Below, piece after piece: positions 8,124 to 15,766 of a stretch of DNA of 64,000 nt. Position 1 is the first letter of the stretch. Each line of letters begins with the position of its first letter. Under the pieces are notes generated by a model, which saw nothing but the letters and a program-made list of their open reading frames with translations, was not told the DNA's origin and ran no database searches. Source of the stretch: Oscillospiraceae bacterium CM (GTDB taxonomy: Bacteria > Bacillota > Clostridia > Oscillospirales > Oscillospiraceae); assembly GCA_022870705.1 (NCBI GenBank), contig CP072107.1, positions 1,424,501 to 1,488,500 of the forward strand, written 5' to 3'. The position numbers and the translations under genes are program-made.

Positions 8124-8164
8124 AACAAAAAAGTTCCGTCTGCGGCTGCGCAGACGGAACTCAT
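8124..8164 (-). terminator. Terminator following cyclic di-GMP-I copy B
   Basis: On the minus strand, GAGTTCCGTCTGCG and CGCAGACGGAACTT form a long stem followed by a T run (8127-8132). It is the expression platform of copy B. Confidence 0.85.
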
Positions 8165-8183
8165 TATCGTGAGTCCATCACTT

Positions 8184-8266
8184 CGGCAACCGGCTGTCAT
8201 CACCGCTCGTGCGGTATTAGACCCTTGGCTTTGCGTCCTTACCTTTCGATAAGTTTGCCTTTTCGG
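8184..8266 (-). promoter_or_regulatory. Cyclic di-GMP-I riboswitch, copy B (middle)
   Basis: The minus strand has GGCAAACTTATCGAAAGGTAA, GGACGCAAAGCCAAGGGTCT, a variable hairpin, then GACAGCCGGTTGCC, which closes P1 with GGCAA. It is followed by its own terminator. Confidence 0.92.
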
Positions 8267-8274
8267 TTTTTGGA

Positions 8275-8316
8275 AATATAAAAAGCTCCGTCTGCGGCTG
8301 CGCAAACGGAGCTTTA
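8275..8316 (-). terminator. Terminator following cyclic di-GMP-I copy A
   Basis: AAAGCTCCGT and ACGGAGCTTT form the stem on the minus strand, followed by TTTTTATA. An upstream GAGCTT could pair with AAGCTC of the terminator arm and serve as antiterminator. Confidence 0.85.
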
Positions 8317-8331
8317 ATAAGCTCTTCGCTT

Positions 8332-8416
8332 CGGCAACCGGCTGTCATCACCGCATCTCTGCGGCTTTAGACCCTTGGCTTTGCGTCCTCACCTTTCGAT
8401 GAGTTTGCCTTTTCGG
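8332..8416 (-). promoter_or_regulatory. Cyclic di-GMP-I riboswitch, copy A (promoter-proximal)
   Basis: First of three tandem aptamers. The minus strand reads GGCAAACTCATCGAAAGGTGA, GGACGCAAAGCCAAGGGTCT, a GC-rich hairpin, then GACAGCCGGTTGCC. All conserved GEMM-I blocks, including the GAAA tetraloop and its receptor, are intact. Confidence 0.92.
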
Positions 8417-8430
8417 TTTTTTATAGCTTC

Positions 8431-8458
8431 ATAGTAGCACAAAAAATCGAATTGTCAA
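8431..8458 (-). promoter_or_regulatory. Promoter of the triple-riboswitch/beta-helix transcript
   Basis: TTGACA at 8453-8458 and TACTAT at 8431-8436 with a 16-bp spacer on the minus strand. It places the transcription start just before aptamer A, so one transcript carries all three switches. Confidence 0.7.
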
Positions 8459-8476
8459 GTATTATCGGAAAATTAA

Positions 8477-8812
8477 TTAATTGATGCCTGTATTTAGAAA
8501 CTTTAGCATACTTTTGTACGCTGACAGCGTCATAAAAACCTCATCATTGATATCGACAAATTTGACATTAAATGTGGTCGCATTATACTTATTAATCGAG
8601 TATATTTTTCCTAAATTAATTATAAAGCTCTTATGACAACGAAGAAAATCTTTATTATTAAGCAAAAATGTAACAGAATATAGATTATCTCTTGACTTAA
8701 TCGTTTTTTTCTTTAATTTGTATAATACATATGGGCCATCCTTTGTCACATAATAGATGTCTTTAGCGTTTATTAGAATTAACCCATCATCATTTTTAAT
8801 TGGAATCAACAT
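8477..8812 (-). CDS. Stand-alone LytTR DNA-binding protein
   Basis: 111 residues, essentially one LytTR domain. NAKDIYYV, RDNLYSVTFLL, FLRCHKSFIINLGKI and a final beta-strand match the family. No receiver or membrane domain is present, so input must come from another protein. The gene is clearly more AT-rich than its neighbours and lies in an AT-rich island with the divergent exported-protein gene at 9041, suggesting horizontal acquisition as a pair. An 8-bp inverted repeat (8832-8839/8857-8864) and a 16-bp palindrome in the shared upstream region are candidate binding sites. The ribosome binding site GGTGA is modest. Confidence 0.82.
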   Translation of the reverse strand: MLIPIKNDDGLILINAKDIYYVTKDGPYVLYKLKKKTIKSRDNLYSVTFLLNNKDFLRCHKSFIINLGKIYSINKYNATTFNVKFVDINDEVFMTLSAYKSMLKFLNTGIN

Positions 8813-8831
8813 AAAGCATTCACCAAAGTAT

Positions 8832-8864
8832 AAGTGTCAAATAAAAGTAATTGAGATGACACTT
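8832..8864. promoter_or_regulatory. Inverted repeat AAGTGTCA/TGACACTT upstream of the LytTR gene
   Basis: Exact 8-bp arms at 8832-8839 and 8857-8864 separated by 17 bp, about 20 bp before the LytTR start codon. Spacing and position suit an autoregulatory operator, but no protein assignment can be made from sequence. Confidence 0.4.
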
Positions 8865-8933
8865 GGAGTGTAAATATTTGTAATTATCTAAATAAATGAT
8901 AGTTTTAATAACCATTTTAGTAGTGTAATATTC

Positions 8934-8949
8934 TAAAACCATGGTTTTA
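8934..8949. promoter_or_regulatory. 16-bp perfect palindrome in the divergent intergenic region
   Basis: TAAAACCATGGTTTTA reads the same on both strands. It lies about 90 bp before the exported-protein start in an otherwise AT-rich region, so it may be an operator. It has no T tail and is not a terminator. Confidence 0.4.
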
Positions 8950-9040
8950 AGTCAATATATCTACTCATAAATCAAAATATATTTGTTTTCCTGCTATTAA
9001 CTAGCATTATTTAACCATCTTAAAATGAAAGGGAATACTT

Positions 9041-9751
9041 ATGAAAGCGCTAAAAAAATCTTTAACGATGTTCCTTGTCTTTACAACGTTGTGCAGCTTA
9101 TGCTTCAGTATTACAAGCGCAGCTGGCAGTAATTTGATCACGGCTTCATCAAATCCGGCATATGGTTATTTCAGCATAACTGTCAGTATTCCTCCACTTG
9201 ATCGTCTAATGGTAACAGCAAATAAAACTGGTGGGAGTATCTCTCAATATAGCGGGTATTCCGAATACAATCCTAATACTACATGGATGACTAGAACAAT
9301 GATTTTGCCTGTCGGAAAGTTAGTAGGGTCTTATACCGTTCATGTGCGTAGCTCAAGAACGGCATATATTTCAAGCTCGGTTGTTATCATCAACAGATTT
9401 TATTCAATGTTAACGTCTGATAAGTTTACTTGGACACAAGAAGCAATTAATAATTATAATAAAGGAAATGCAGTTGGTAAAGTGTTCCAATTTGGTTTTG
9501 GGGTAATGTTAGATGCGCTTCTTACAAAAGGACTTTCAACTACTTTAAATGCTGTTATAACAATGAATGAGGTGTTGCCTACAACCCCAAGTACAAAAAA
9601 CATTCAAAACCAACCGCTTTTGAATTATTCTTACGTAATATATAAGGTGCCTAACAGTAGCGGTTACACAACATATCTATATGTCTATAATCCGAGCAAC
9701 GTTTTGACAGAGATACATAATTTGGGAACTAAAACTTGGAGTACAATCTAA
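9041..9751 (+). CDS. Exported protein of unknown function in an AT-rich island
   Basis: 236 residues with a clear signal peptide (MKALKKSLTMFLV, cleavage likely after ITSAAG, about residue 29). The mature protein is rich in Ser, Thr, Asn and Tyr and predicted mainly beta. I recognise no domain and no catalytic motif. Codon use and base composition are markedly more AT-rich than the surrounding glycan genes. AAAGGGA precedes the ATG at good distance. It is divergent from the LytTR gene and may be its target; a bacteriocin-like, immunity or adhesin role cannot be told apart by eye. Confidence 0.75.
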   Translation: MKALKKSLTMFLVFTTLCSLCFSITSAAGSNLITASSNPAYGYFSITVSIPPLDRLMVTANKTGGSISQYSGYSEYNPNTTWMTRTMILPVGKLVGSYTVHVRSSRTAYISSSVVIINRFYSMLTSDKFTWTQEAINNYNKGNAVGKVFQFGFGVMLDALLTKGLSTTLNAVITMNEVLPTTPSTKNIQNQPLLNYSYVIYKVPNSSGYTTYLYVYNPSNVLTEIHNLGTKTWSTI

Positions 9752-9758
9752 AAACCAT

Positions 9759-9800
9759 AATAGTGAGAAGGTGGGCTTGTGGGCCTACCTTTTCGCTATT
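9759..9800 (+). terminator. Long hairpin after the exported-protein gene
   Basis: AATAGTGAGAAGGTGGGC (9759-9776) pairs, with G-U pairs, to 9783-9800. The T tract is poor, so termination is likely but not certain. From 9801 to 10011 the sequence is AT-rich and holds no gene that I can support. Confidence 0.5.
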
Positions 9801-10011
9801 CTGGCACTTGAGGATTAGCTATAAACTGAACTTAAATTGAGTTCTTTCAGGACACTATGGTTAGGAGCTCGTCTAAAAGTATAACCAAGTATTTCTTTTC
9901 AAAATTATTCTGATAATAATATACACATTTTGTAATATTATGTCAATATATATTTTTATAGTTAAGTAAAAAAATGTTATATCTCATATTATTCCGATGT
10001 TGCTGCGGAAC

Positions 10012-10788
10012 TTAGGAATAAAATCTTTCCCGCTTGAGTTTGCGGCAGCAAACGGCGATTTTGCCGAGCAGGCTTTTCCCGATAATGACCTGATAGTAAC
10101 TCTTCGGCACACCGCCGAAACCAAGCTTAAAGGTGTCAACGCCATTAGGCGCGGTGACGCTTGTGACGCCGCCCCAATCGAACGACCGGCTGCCGCGCTC
10201 TTTGAAATAGCACATGTCGCACCAGTGGAGAAATTTGTTGGCCATGCCAATGGTGTTGCGGTCTAACGCCGGAAGCCTGAAATTCGAAACGGAGTGGAGG
10301 CAGCGGGCCGACGCGCCGTCCGTGACGTACAGATGCTGGGCAAACACGTCCTCACCGCGGTATGCCATCGTGAGCACGAGGCTGCCGTTTTTTTGATAGC
10401 TCTTTAAGGCACTGTCGTTGAGTCGGATGTCGATGCCCTTGAGGTTAGTAAATATTTTAAACTGACGTTTGAATTCATCCAGAACGCCGGGCTCCGCTGC
10501 CATATCGCGTGATGTTATGACCCTGAACTTCACGCCGTCTTTTTCGGCCTTGCGGATCTGGCGCTTATAGCCATGCACCATGCGATCAAAAAGCGCCTCC
10601 TGAGGCTGTGTTAAATCAGTAATCAGCGAGTACTGCAGGCAAAAAAGGCAGCCGGGATAATCATATGTATCGATGCCGTGTAAAAACACAAGGTCACCGT
10701 GGCTATTCCGCGCGGCGCTCTGTGCGTCATTGCAAAACCAGAGCGTGTTGATTTTCAGTCCGCACTTGCGGTAAATCGTATCGACCAT
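10012..10788 (-). CDS. FemAB-like GNAT-fold transferase of the glycan locus
   Basis: 258 residues. GYKRQIRKAEKDGVKF and the late block FDWGGV...GVDTFKLGFGG are the recognition segments of FemAB/peptidoglycan-bridge-like acyltransferases. In exopolysaccharide loci such proteins are thought to transfer an acyl or aminoacyl group to the sugar polymer; the donor and acceptor here are unknown. The ribosome binding site AAAGGAGC is strong. It is the last gene of the assembly operon and the second FemAB-like gene in it (the other is at 21793). Confidence 0.75.
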   Translation of the reverse strand: MVDTIYRKCGLKINTLWFCNDAQSAARNSHGDLVFLHGIDTYDYPGCLFCLQYSLITDLTQPQEALFDRMVHGYKRQIRKAEKDGVKFRVITSRDMAAEPGVLDEFKRQFKIFTNLKGIDIRLNDSALKSYQKNGSLVLTMAYRGEDVFAQHLYVTDGASARCLHSVSNFRLPALDRNTIGMANKFLHWCDMCYFKERGSRSFDWGGVTSVTAPNGVDTFKLGFGGVPKSYYQVIIGKSLLGKIAVCCRKLKRERFYS

Positions 10789-10836
10789 AAAAGCTCCTTT
10801 TGCTTATATCTCTATTCCTAAGGAAACTTCTGTACA

Positions 10837-10876
10837 CTGATATGAAAGATTCTTCGCTGTGCTCAGAATGACAGGC
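10837..10876. repeat. Short dispersed-repeat-like segment
   Basis: The stretch around 10845-10872 (GATTCTTCGCTGTGCTCAGAATGACA) resembles a short interspersed sequence I know from clostridial genomes. It has an imperfect dyad (ATTCTTCGC/GCTCAGAAT). It occurs once in this window. From 10789 to 10911 there is no gene. Confidence 0.35.
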
Positions 10877-10911
10877 GGGTCGGCGCAGAAAGACAAAACG
10901 GGTTACGCGCG

Positions 10912-12147
10912 TTACAAAATGACGCCGACGGCGTCTAAAAGGCTCATGCCGTCACCGACTTGCAGCGTTTGGCAGCTAACGGCCTGCCCAGCCGCCACGT
11001 CGCGCGGGCCGTCGCCGATCATATAAGAGCGCCGAAGGTCGATATGATAATCCTCGGCGGCCTTTAAAAGCATACCCGGCTTCGGCTTGCGGCAGGCGCA
11101 GTCGATTTTCAGCGCCGGTACCTCCCCCGCAAACCCGGCATCGGGATGGTGCGGGCAGTAATAGATGGCGTCAAGATACGCGCCTTGTCGGCCCAAAAGC
11201 GTTTCCAGACGGTTATGAATGGCGTGAAGGCCCTCATCCGTCACGTCGCCGCGTGCGACGACGGGTTGATTCGTCACAAGGATGGCGAGATACCCGCTTT
11301 GATTAATTTTTCGGATCGCTTCGGCCGCACCGTCCAGCAGCACGAGCGCATCGGGTTGTGTGACGTACCCGGCGGCACTGTTAATCGTCCCGTCGCGGTC
11401 TAAAAAAACGGCTTTTTGACTGTTTCGGAGATTCCGGGCCGCAATGAGGCCGCGCTGCATGTCGCGCGTGACCTGCTCGAAGCGCTCGGGCGTGCCCATA
11501 TCCTTGGCGTATTCGGTAGATGCGTAAGCAAACAGCGCGCCTTCTCTAATCAGCGGGGCGAGCACGTCACGGTCCAGGTCTGTTTTTTTAAGCACTGTGA
11601 GACCTGTGAGCGCACGGGGGGACAGGATGTGGATGCCCGCGTTGACCCGGTTGGGGCAGTCGCCCCGCGCATCCTCCCGGTGTAGCCAGGCTTGAACGGC
11701 ACCGCTGTCGTCGGCAATGACAAGGCCGCTGTCATAGGGGTGGTCGTTCGGATGTGTGAATAGCGTCGCCGCGCCGCCTTTTGCGCGGTGAAACGATAAA
11801 AAGCGCTGCAGATTCATATCGAAAACGATATCCCCGTTTATGAGGAGAAAATCGTCTGTCAGCGTGTCTTTTAAAAGAAACAGCGCGCCTGCCGTACCGA
11901 GGGGCTCTTCTTCCTCAAGATAAGTAATCGTGACGCCAAAGAAGTCTCCGGTGCCGAAATAGTCGCGGATGACGCGCCCAAGGTGGCCGATAACGAGGAT
12001 GATTTCCGTGATGCCCTCGCGTTTTAACGCGGCCAGCTGGTGCTCAAGGATTGGCTTTTGGAGAATTCGGATCATCGGCTTCGGTACGTCCGGCTGCAGG
12101 GATGCGATGCGCGTGCCCTTTCCGCCGGCCATGATAACAGCTTTCAT
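10912..12147 (-). CDS. Fused heptose-1-phosphate guanylyltransferase / heptose-bisphosphate phosphatase (HddC-GmhB type)
   Basis: 411 residues with two enzymes in one chain. Residues 1-235 are a sugar-nucleotidyltransferase: AVIMAGGKGTRI at the N-terminus, VPKPM, LLINGDIVFD and VNAGIHI. Residues 243-411 are a HAD phosphatase: AVFLDRDGTIN, then the zinc-binding CPHH...CACRKPKPG and MIGDGPRDVAAG, as in GmhB. With GmhA and HddA encoded just upstream, the likely reactions are dephosphorylation of D-glycero-alpha-D-manno-heptose 1,7-bisphosphate and activation to GDP-heptose. GDP rather than ADP is inferred from the presence of an HddA-type kinase. Confidence 0.87.
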   Translation of the reverse strand: MKAVIMAGGKGTRIASLQPDVPKPMIRILQKPILEHQLAALKREGITEIILVIGHLGRVIRDYFGTGDFFGVTITYLEEEEPLGTAGALFLLKDTLTDDFLLINGDIVFDMNLQRFLSFHRAKGGAATLFTHPNDHPYDSGLVIADDSGAVQAWLHREDARGDCPNRVNAGIHILSPRALTGLTVLKKTDLDRDVLAPLIREGALFAYASTEYAKDMGTPERFEQVTRDMQRGLIAARNLRNSQKAVFLDRDGTINSAAGYVTQPDALVLLDGAAEAIRKINQSGYLAILVTNQPVVARGDVTDEGLHAIHNRLETLLGRQGAYLDAIYYCPHHPDAGFAGEVPALKIDCACRKPKPGMLLKAAEDYHIDLRRSYMIGDGPRDVAAGQAVSCQTLQVGDGMSLLDAVGVIL

Positions 12148-12177
12148 TGTAAACCTCTCTATATAAACGCTTGTCGG

Positions 12178-12822
12178 TCAGGCGCCGAACAGTTCGTTTT
12201 CAACGGCCAGACAAAACAGGTGGTACGCCGGTGTATGCAGGTTTTGAACACGGAAGGCGTCCTGCGCGGGGACGTTGACCAGAATATGCGCGATTTCGCG
12301 GGCAAAGCCGCCCGTTTCACCGGTAAAGGCGATCACAGTCATCCCCAGTGCCGCCGCGACCTCGCAGGCGTAGAGGACGTTTTGCGAGCAGCCCGACGTT
12401 GTTAAGGCAAGCAGCACGTCTCCCCGTCTGCCGTAGCCAAACACCTGCTGGGCAAAGACGAGGTCAGCCCCGTTATCGTTGGCGCAGGCCGTAATAAGCG
12501 ATGTCTCGCCGACGAGGGAAACGGCGGGCAGCGCCCGCTGGAGCCCCGCGGCAAGGTAGGCGCCATGGGGGCAGGCGTTTTGAAGCAACTCGCGCTCGCC
12601 CGGGGTAAGCGTTCTTGGGAGCACGAACGACTTCATCAGCTCGCCGACAATATGCTGGGCATCCGCCGCGCTGCCGCCGTTGCCGCAGACGAGGAGCTTC
12701 CCGCCGCTTTTAAAGGCATCAGCCGCCGCTTCAACGGCCTTCAGAAGCGGCATGCGGCAGGACGTAAGCGCCGGTGTTTCGCCAAGGAGCGCGTCTATAA
12801 GTGCTGTCGTTGTCTCTTTCAT
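12178..12822 (-). CDS. gmhA: Phosphoheptose isomerase (SIS domain, GmhA-like)
   Basis: 214 residues. LLVCGNGGSAADAQHIVGEL is the phosphosugar-binding SIS signature, followed by ALTTSGCSQNVLYA and a C-terminal HTPAYHLFCLAVE helix as in GmhA. It converts sedoheptulose 7-phosphate to D-glycero-D-manno-heptose 7-phosphate, the first step of heptose nucleotide synthesis. The frame extends to 12909, but ATG 12822 has AAGGGGGA at the right distance and lies one base past the stop of the kinase gene, showing tight translational coupling. Confidence 0.88.
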   Translation of the reverse strand: MKETTTALIDALLGETPALTSCRMPLLKAVEAAADAFKSGGKLLVCGNGGSAADAQHIVGELMKSFVLPRTLTPGERELLQNACPHGAYLAAGLQRALPAVSLVGETSLITACANDNGADLVFAQQVFGYGRRGDVLLALTTSGCSQNVLYACEVAAALGMTVIAFTGETGGFAREIAHILVNVPAQDAFRVQNLHTPAYHLFCLAVENELFGA

Positions 12823-12823
12823 A

Positions 12824-13840
12824 TCAAGTTCCCCCTTCAGCGTCGTCACGCGCATCATACGGCTCCGGCGCGTAGAAGAGGACGCGCGACCCGCCGTTTT
12901 CAAAGTCAAACGGGACGTATAAGAGCTGCTCCAGCGCGTCTTTTACGGCCTGTTGCCTGTCCTTTTCAACATACAAGAGCACAAAACCGCCGCCGCCTGC
13001 CCCCAAAAGCTTGCCGCCAAGGGCACCGGATCTTTTCGCCGTCTCGTAAACGACATCGATAAAGTCGCTTGAAATGCGGCTGTTGAGGCCGCGCTTGAGC
13101 TGCCAGCCCACATCCAGCAGGCGGCCGAAATCATCAAGGTCCCCCTCGGACGTGAGAATTTTCTCCGCCGCGTCAACGAGGCCGAGCATTTCCAGAAGCT
13201 CAGGCGTTTTGTCTTTCAAATGCGCCTGCGTTGATTGCTGGATGGCAAAAGAATCCCGCGAGAAGCCGGTGAAAAAAAGCATCAGGTTCTCATGGAGCGC
13301 CTTTTTCCGCGCCGGTGAGACAATGACAGGGCTCACGGTGTAGCCGTCCGCGGCAAAGTCAATACGATTGAAACCGCCGAACGATGTGGCGATCTGGTCC
13401 TGCTCGCCGCCGCTTTCAGCGCAAAGGACGCGCTCTAAAAAAATGGCTTCGTCGGCCAGCTTTTTCCGGTCGGCATACTTCCCCTTCAATGCGTAAAAGG
13501 CATTGAGCATCCCAACCGCGAAGGCGCTGCTCGTGCCAAGGCCGGTGCGAGCGGGCAGATCGGCCTCATACGTCAGTCGGATTTCGTGAATATCGAGAAA
13601 TTTCATCGCCTCGCGAACGGCGGGATGATGCAGCTCGTCGGCCGTTGATACGCGTTCAATCTGTGAGTAGGACACCTCGGTGGCGTACTCAAAAAAGCGC
13701 GGCAGATGGCGCACCGTGACGTAGCAGTATTTATCAAACGTTGTTGACAGAACGCACCCGCCGTGCTCCCGGTAAAAATCAGGGAAATCGGTGCCGCCGC
13801 CAAAAAAGGACATCCGAAACGGCGTTTGTGTGATGATCAT
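12824..13840 (-). CDS. hddA: D-glycero-D-manno-heptose 7-phosphate kinase (GHMP family, HddA-like)
   Basis: 338 residues. TPFRMSFFGGGTDFPDFY at the start, the GHMP ATP loop LPARTGLGTSSAFAVG (about residue 98-113), ESGGEQDQIATSFGG and LGGKLLGAGGGGF near the end are characteristic of HddA. It makes the alpha-1,7-bisphosphate used in the GDP-heptose branch. The start at 13840 follows AAGGGG; the upstream ATG at 13867 is less well placed. It lies directly before gmhA. Confidence 0.87.
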   Translation of the reverse strand: MIITQTPFRMSFFGGGTDFPDFYREHGGCVLSTTFDKYCYVTVRHLPRFFEYATEVSYSQIERVSTADELHHPAVREAMKFLDIHEIRLTYEADLPARTGLGTSSAFAVGMLNAFYALKGKYADRKKLADEAIFLERVLCAESGGEQDQIATSFGGFNRIDFAADGYTVSPVIVSPARKKALHENLMLFFTGFSRDSFAIQQSTQAHLKDKTPELLEMLGLVDAAEKILTSEGDLDDFGRLLDVGWQLKRGLNSRISSDFIDVVYETAKRSGALGGKLLGAGGGGFVLLYVEKDRQQAVKDALEQLLYVPFDFENGGSRVLFYAPEPYDARDDAEGGT

Positions 13841-13901
13841 ATAGAAAAGCCCCTTCCCATTCGTCAAGATGCGTAACGCTGATTATGCACCCTGCCGCGG
13901 T

Positions 13902-14981
13902 TTAAAGTTTGAGCCCGCCGAGCAGGCTTTTAAGATTTTCTTCCCAATTGAGGTGCTGTTCAAAAAATAGCCGGGCGCCTTGTGAGAGACGGGTACGGAG
14001 GCCATCGTCCTGAAGGCGCAGAAGCGCGTCATCCAGCGCCGCGTCGCCGCGCGCTATGAGGCCGGTCTCCCCGTCAACGACAACTTCACGCAGCCCTGCG
14101 ACATCGGCGGCAATAACGGGAACGCCGAAGGCGTACGCAATCGGCAGAACCCCGCTCTGCGAGGCCTCGATATACGGGAGGACGACGGCACGTGCGTTTT
14201 GAACAAGCCAGAGCATCTCGCCGTCTTCTATAAATCGGTTGATCAGAAAAACGCTGTTATTTTGCCGGGCGCGCTCGGCCTCCTCCGGCTCGAGCCGGCC
14301 GCTGCCCGCCACAACAAGGGGAACGGACAGTTTTTCACCGACGCGGTCATACGCGCGCAAGAGATTGACAATGCCCTTATAGCGGCTGATGCGGCCGAAA
14401 AAGAGATAATAGCCGCCCGTCTGTACCAGTTCCTGCGGCTTTTTCGGCGCGGCGTCCGGCAGATGCGCGCCGAGCGGCATTAGCAGCGCTTTGTCGGCAA
14501 AGGGGGCATAAAGTCTGTCAAAGAGGCGCAGGCTGTTTTCAGACAGGAGGACAACGCGACCGGCGGCACGCAGCGCATGCTTACGGCTGTACAGCTCAAA
14601 GCGCTGCTTGAGCCAGTCTAAAAGCCTCAGTGTTTCCGGATGCGGCGACACATCGTGCAAGACAAATACCGTCCGCCACCGGCCTTTCAGGGCGCAGAGC
14701 GTCTGCGCGGAGATAATCCCCTCGTCGCAGAAGACGACGAGGCCCGGCTTTTTGTGGGCAATCCGCGCGGCCACGCGCGCACTCGGCGTATTGTTCGGCA
14801 AAATGTTTTTAAAGCGTCTGTAGCGTTCGATGGTAAAAACGGGCGCCGGGACATCGTCTGCTGTGTCTGGCAGGAAAAGCGTCACCTCATAACCGAGGCG
14901 CGTCAGCTTTTCCGCGAGCGTCACAGACAGCTGAACGATGCCGCCCTTAAAGTTGGAGGTGAATAAAACGATTGTATTCAT
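13902..14981 (-). CDS. GT4-family glycosyltransferase
   Basis: 359 residues with a GT-B layout: an N-terminal Rossmann half beginning TIVLFTSNFKGGIVQLSVTLAEKL, then YYLFFGRISRYKGI (about residue 190) and the nucleotide-sugar block LPYIEASQSGVLPIAYAFGVPVI with the E-x7-E-like arrangement of GT4 enzymes. A cytoplasmic or membrane-associated enzyme adding one sugar of the repeat unit. Donor and linkage cannot be read from the sequence. Confidence 0.85.
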   Translation of the reverse strand: MNTIVLFTSNFKGGIVQLSVTLAEKLTRLGYEVTLFLPDTADDVPAPVFTIERYRRFKNILPNNTPSARVAARIAHKKPGLVVFCDEGIISAQTLCALKGRWRTVFVLHDVSPHPETLRLLDWLKQRFELYSRKHALRAAGRVVLLSENSLRLFDRLYAPFADKALLMPLGAHLPDAAPKKPQELVQTGGYYLFFGRISRYKGIVNLLRAYDRVGEKLSVPLVVAGSGRLEPEEAERARQNNSVFLINRFIEDGEMLWLVQNARAVVLPYIEASQSGVLPIAYAFGVPVIAADVAGLREVVVDGETGLIARGDAALDDALLRLQDDGLRTRLSQGARLFFEQHLNWEENLKSLLGGLKL

Positions 14982-14995
14982 GAGCCTTCTCTTTC

Positions 14996-15733
14996 CTAGT
15001 TGGGATGCAAGCCAGCCTGACGGCGGGCGGCGCGGCGCAGCAGGAGAACGATTTTTTCAGTCCCGAGACCGAGGACGGTGTGTGTCGGGAAATCGCGTGC
15101 CGCATCAAAGCTACACGTAAGACTTTTGTTCTCGGAGAGCCAGCGGTCCAGCGCGTCAAAGCTTTCCGGCGGCGTTGTGTTTGGGTGGAGGCAGACGGTG
15201 ACAAGGCCCGCGGGGGCTTTAAGCGGCTTCGATGTCTGGCATGGGATGCACTTAAGGCCTTGACGCATATAAGGAAACAGACCGTAGCCGTCCGTCACAT
15301 AGCGGAAACCGAGAGCATGAAGGGCACGGAGCGTCGTATCGTCATACGAATGCGCCGGGGCCATAAAGATATCCGTCTGAAGCCCGAGGCCTGTGAGAAT
15401 CCGCTGCCCCTCTGATAAGAGCGCATGCTGCCTGTCATAGGATAGGCCCGCAAATTCGCTGTAGGCGTTGATGCCGAGGCGGCCGGTGTTTTGCGTTGTA
15501 TACACGTGGCGCGCCCCGTGCTGCGCGATACAAAAGCCGCGTTCTTGAAGAAGGCGGATTTCGTCCCAGCCGCCGCTGTTATGCGCAAGGCGCAAAAGCG
15601 CGGGATCCTGATTGTCGGGTATGACGCCGAGGAGCGGGCGGATATCGTGCTTTATCATCATGTCCACGAGACGGTGAAAGTTCTCCCACACCATATAAGG
15701 TGAGACGTCGTCTATTCGAAAGGTAACGCGCAT
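14996..15733 (-). CDS. DUF2334-like polysaccharide deacetylase family protein
   Basis: 245 residues. RVTFRIDDVSPYM at the N-terminus supplies the metal-binding Asp pair, AQHGARHVY the His motif, and FMAPAHSYDDTTLRAL the later conserved block. This is the NodB-like barrel in its DUF2334 form. It probably removes N-acetyl groups from the glycan or an intermediate. No signal peptide is visible, so it acts in the cytoplasm or at the inner membrane face unless exported otherwise. The start at 15733 is set by GGAGGAGG directly upstream, in preference to 15751. Confidence 0.78.
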   Translation of the reverse strand: MRVTFRIDDVSPYMVWENFHRLVDMMIKHDIRPLLGVIPDNQDPALLRLAHNSGGWDEIRLLQERGFCIAQHGARHVYTTQNTGRLGINAYSEFAGLSYDRQHALLSEGQRILTGLGLQTDIFMAPAHSYDDTTLRALHALGFRYVTDGYGLFPYMRQGLKCIPCQTSKPLKAPAGLVTVCLHPNTTPPESFDALDRWLSENKSLTCSFDAARDFPTHTVLGLGTEKIVLLLRRAARRQAGLHPN

Positions 15734-15766
15734 AGAACCTCCTCCAATCACGTCAAGGCAGCATCG

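Noticed and set aside
8030-8416. Three regularly spaced repeats that could be read as a CRISPR-like array
   Set aside because: The repeated blocks match the cyclic di-GMP-I aptamer, are not 23-40 nt direct repeats with unique spacers, and two are followed by terminators. No cas gene is in the window.
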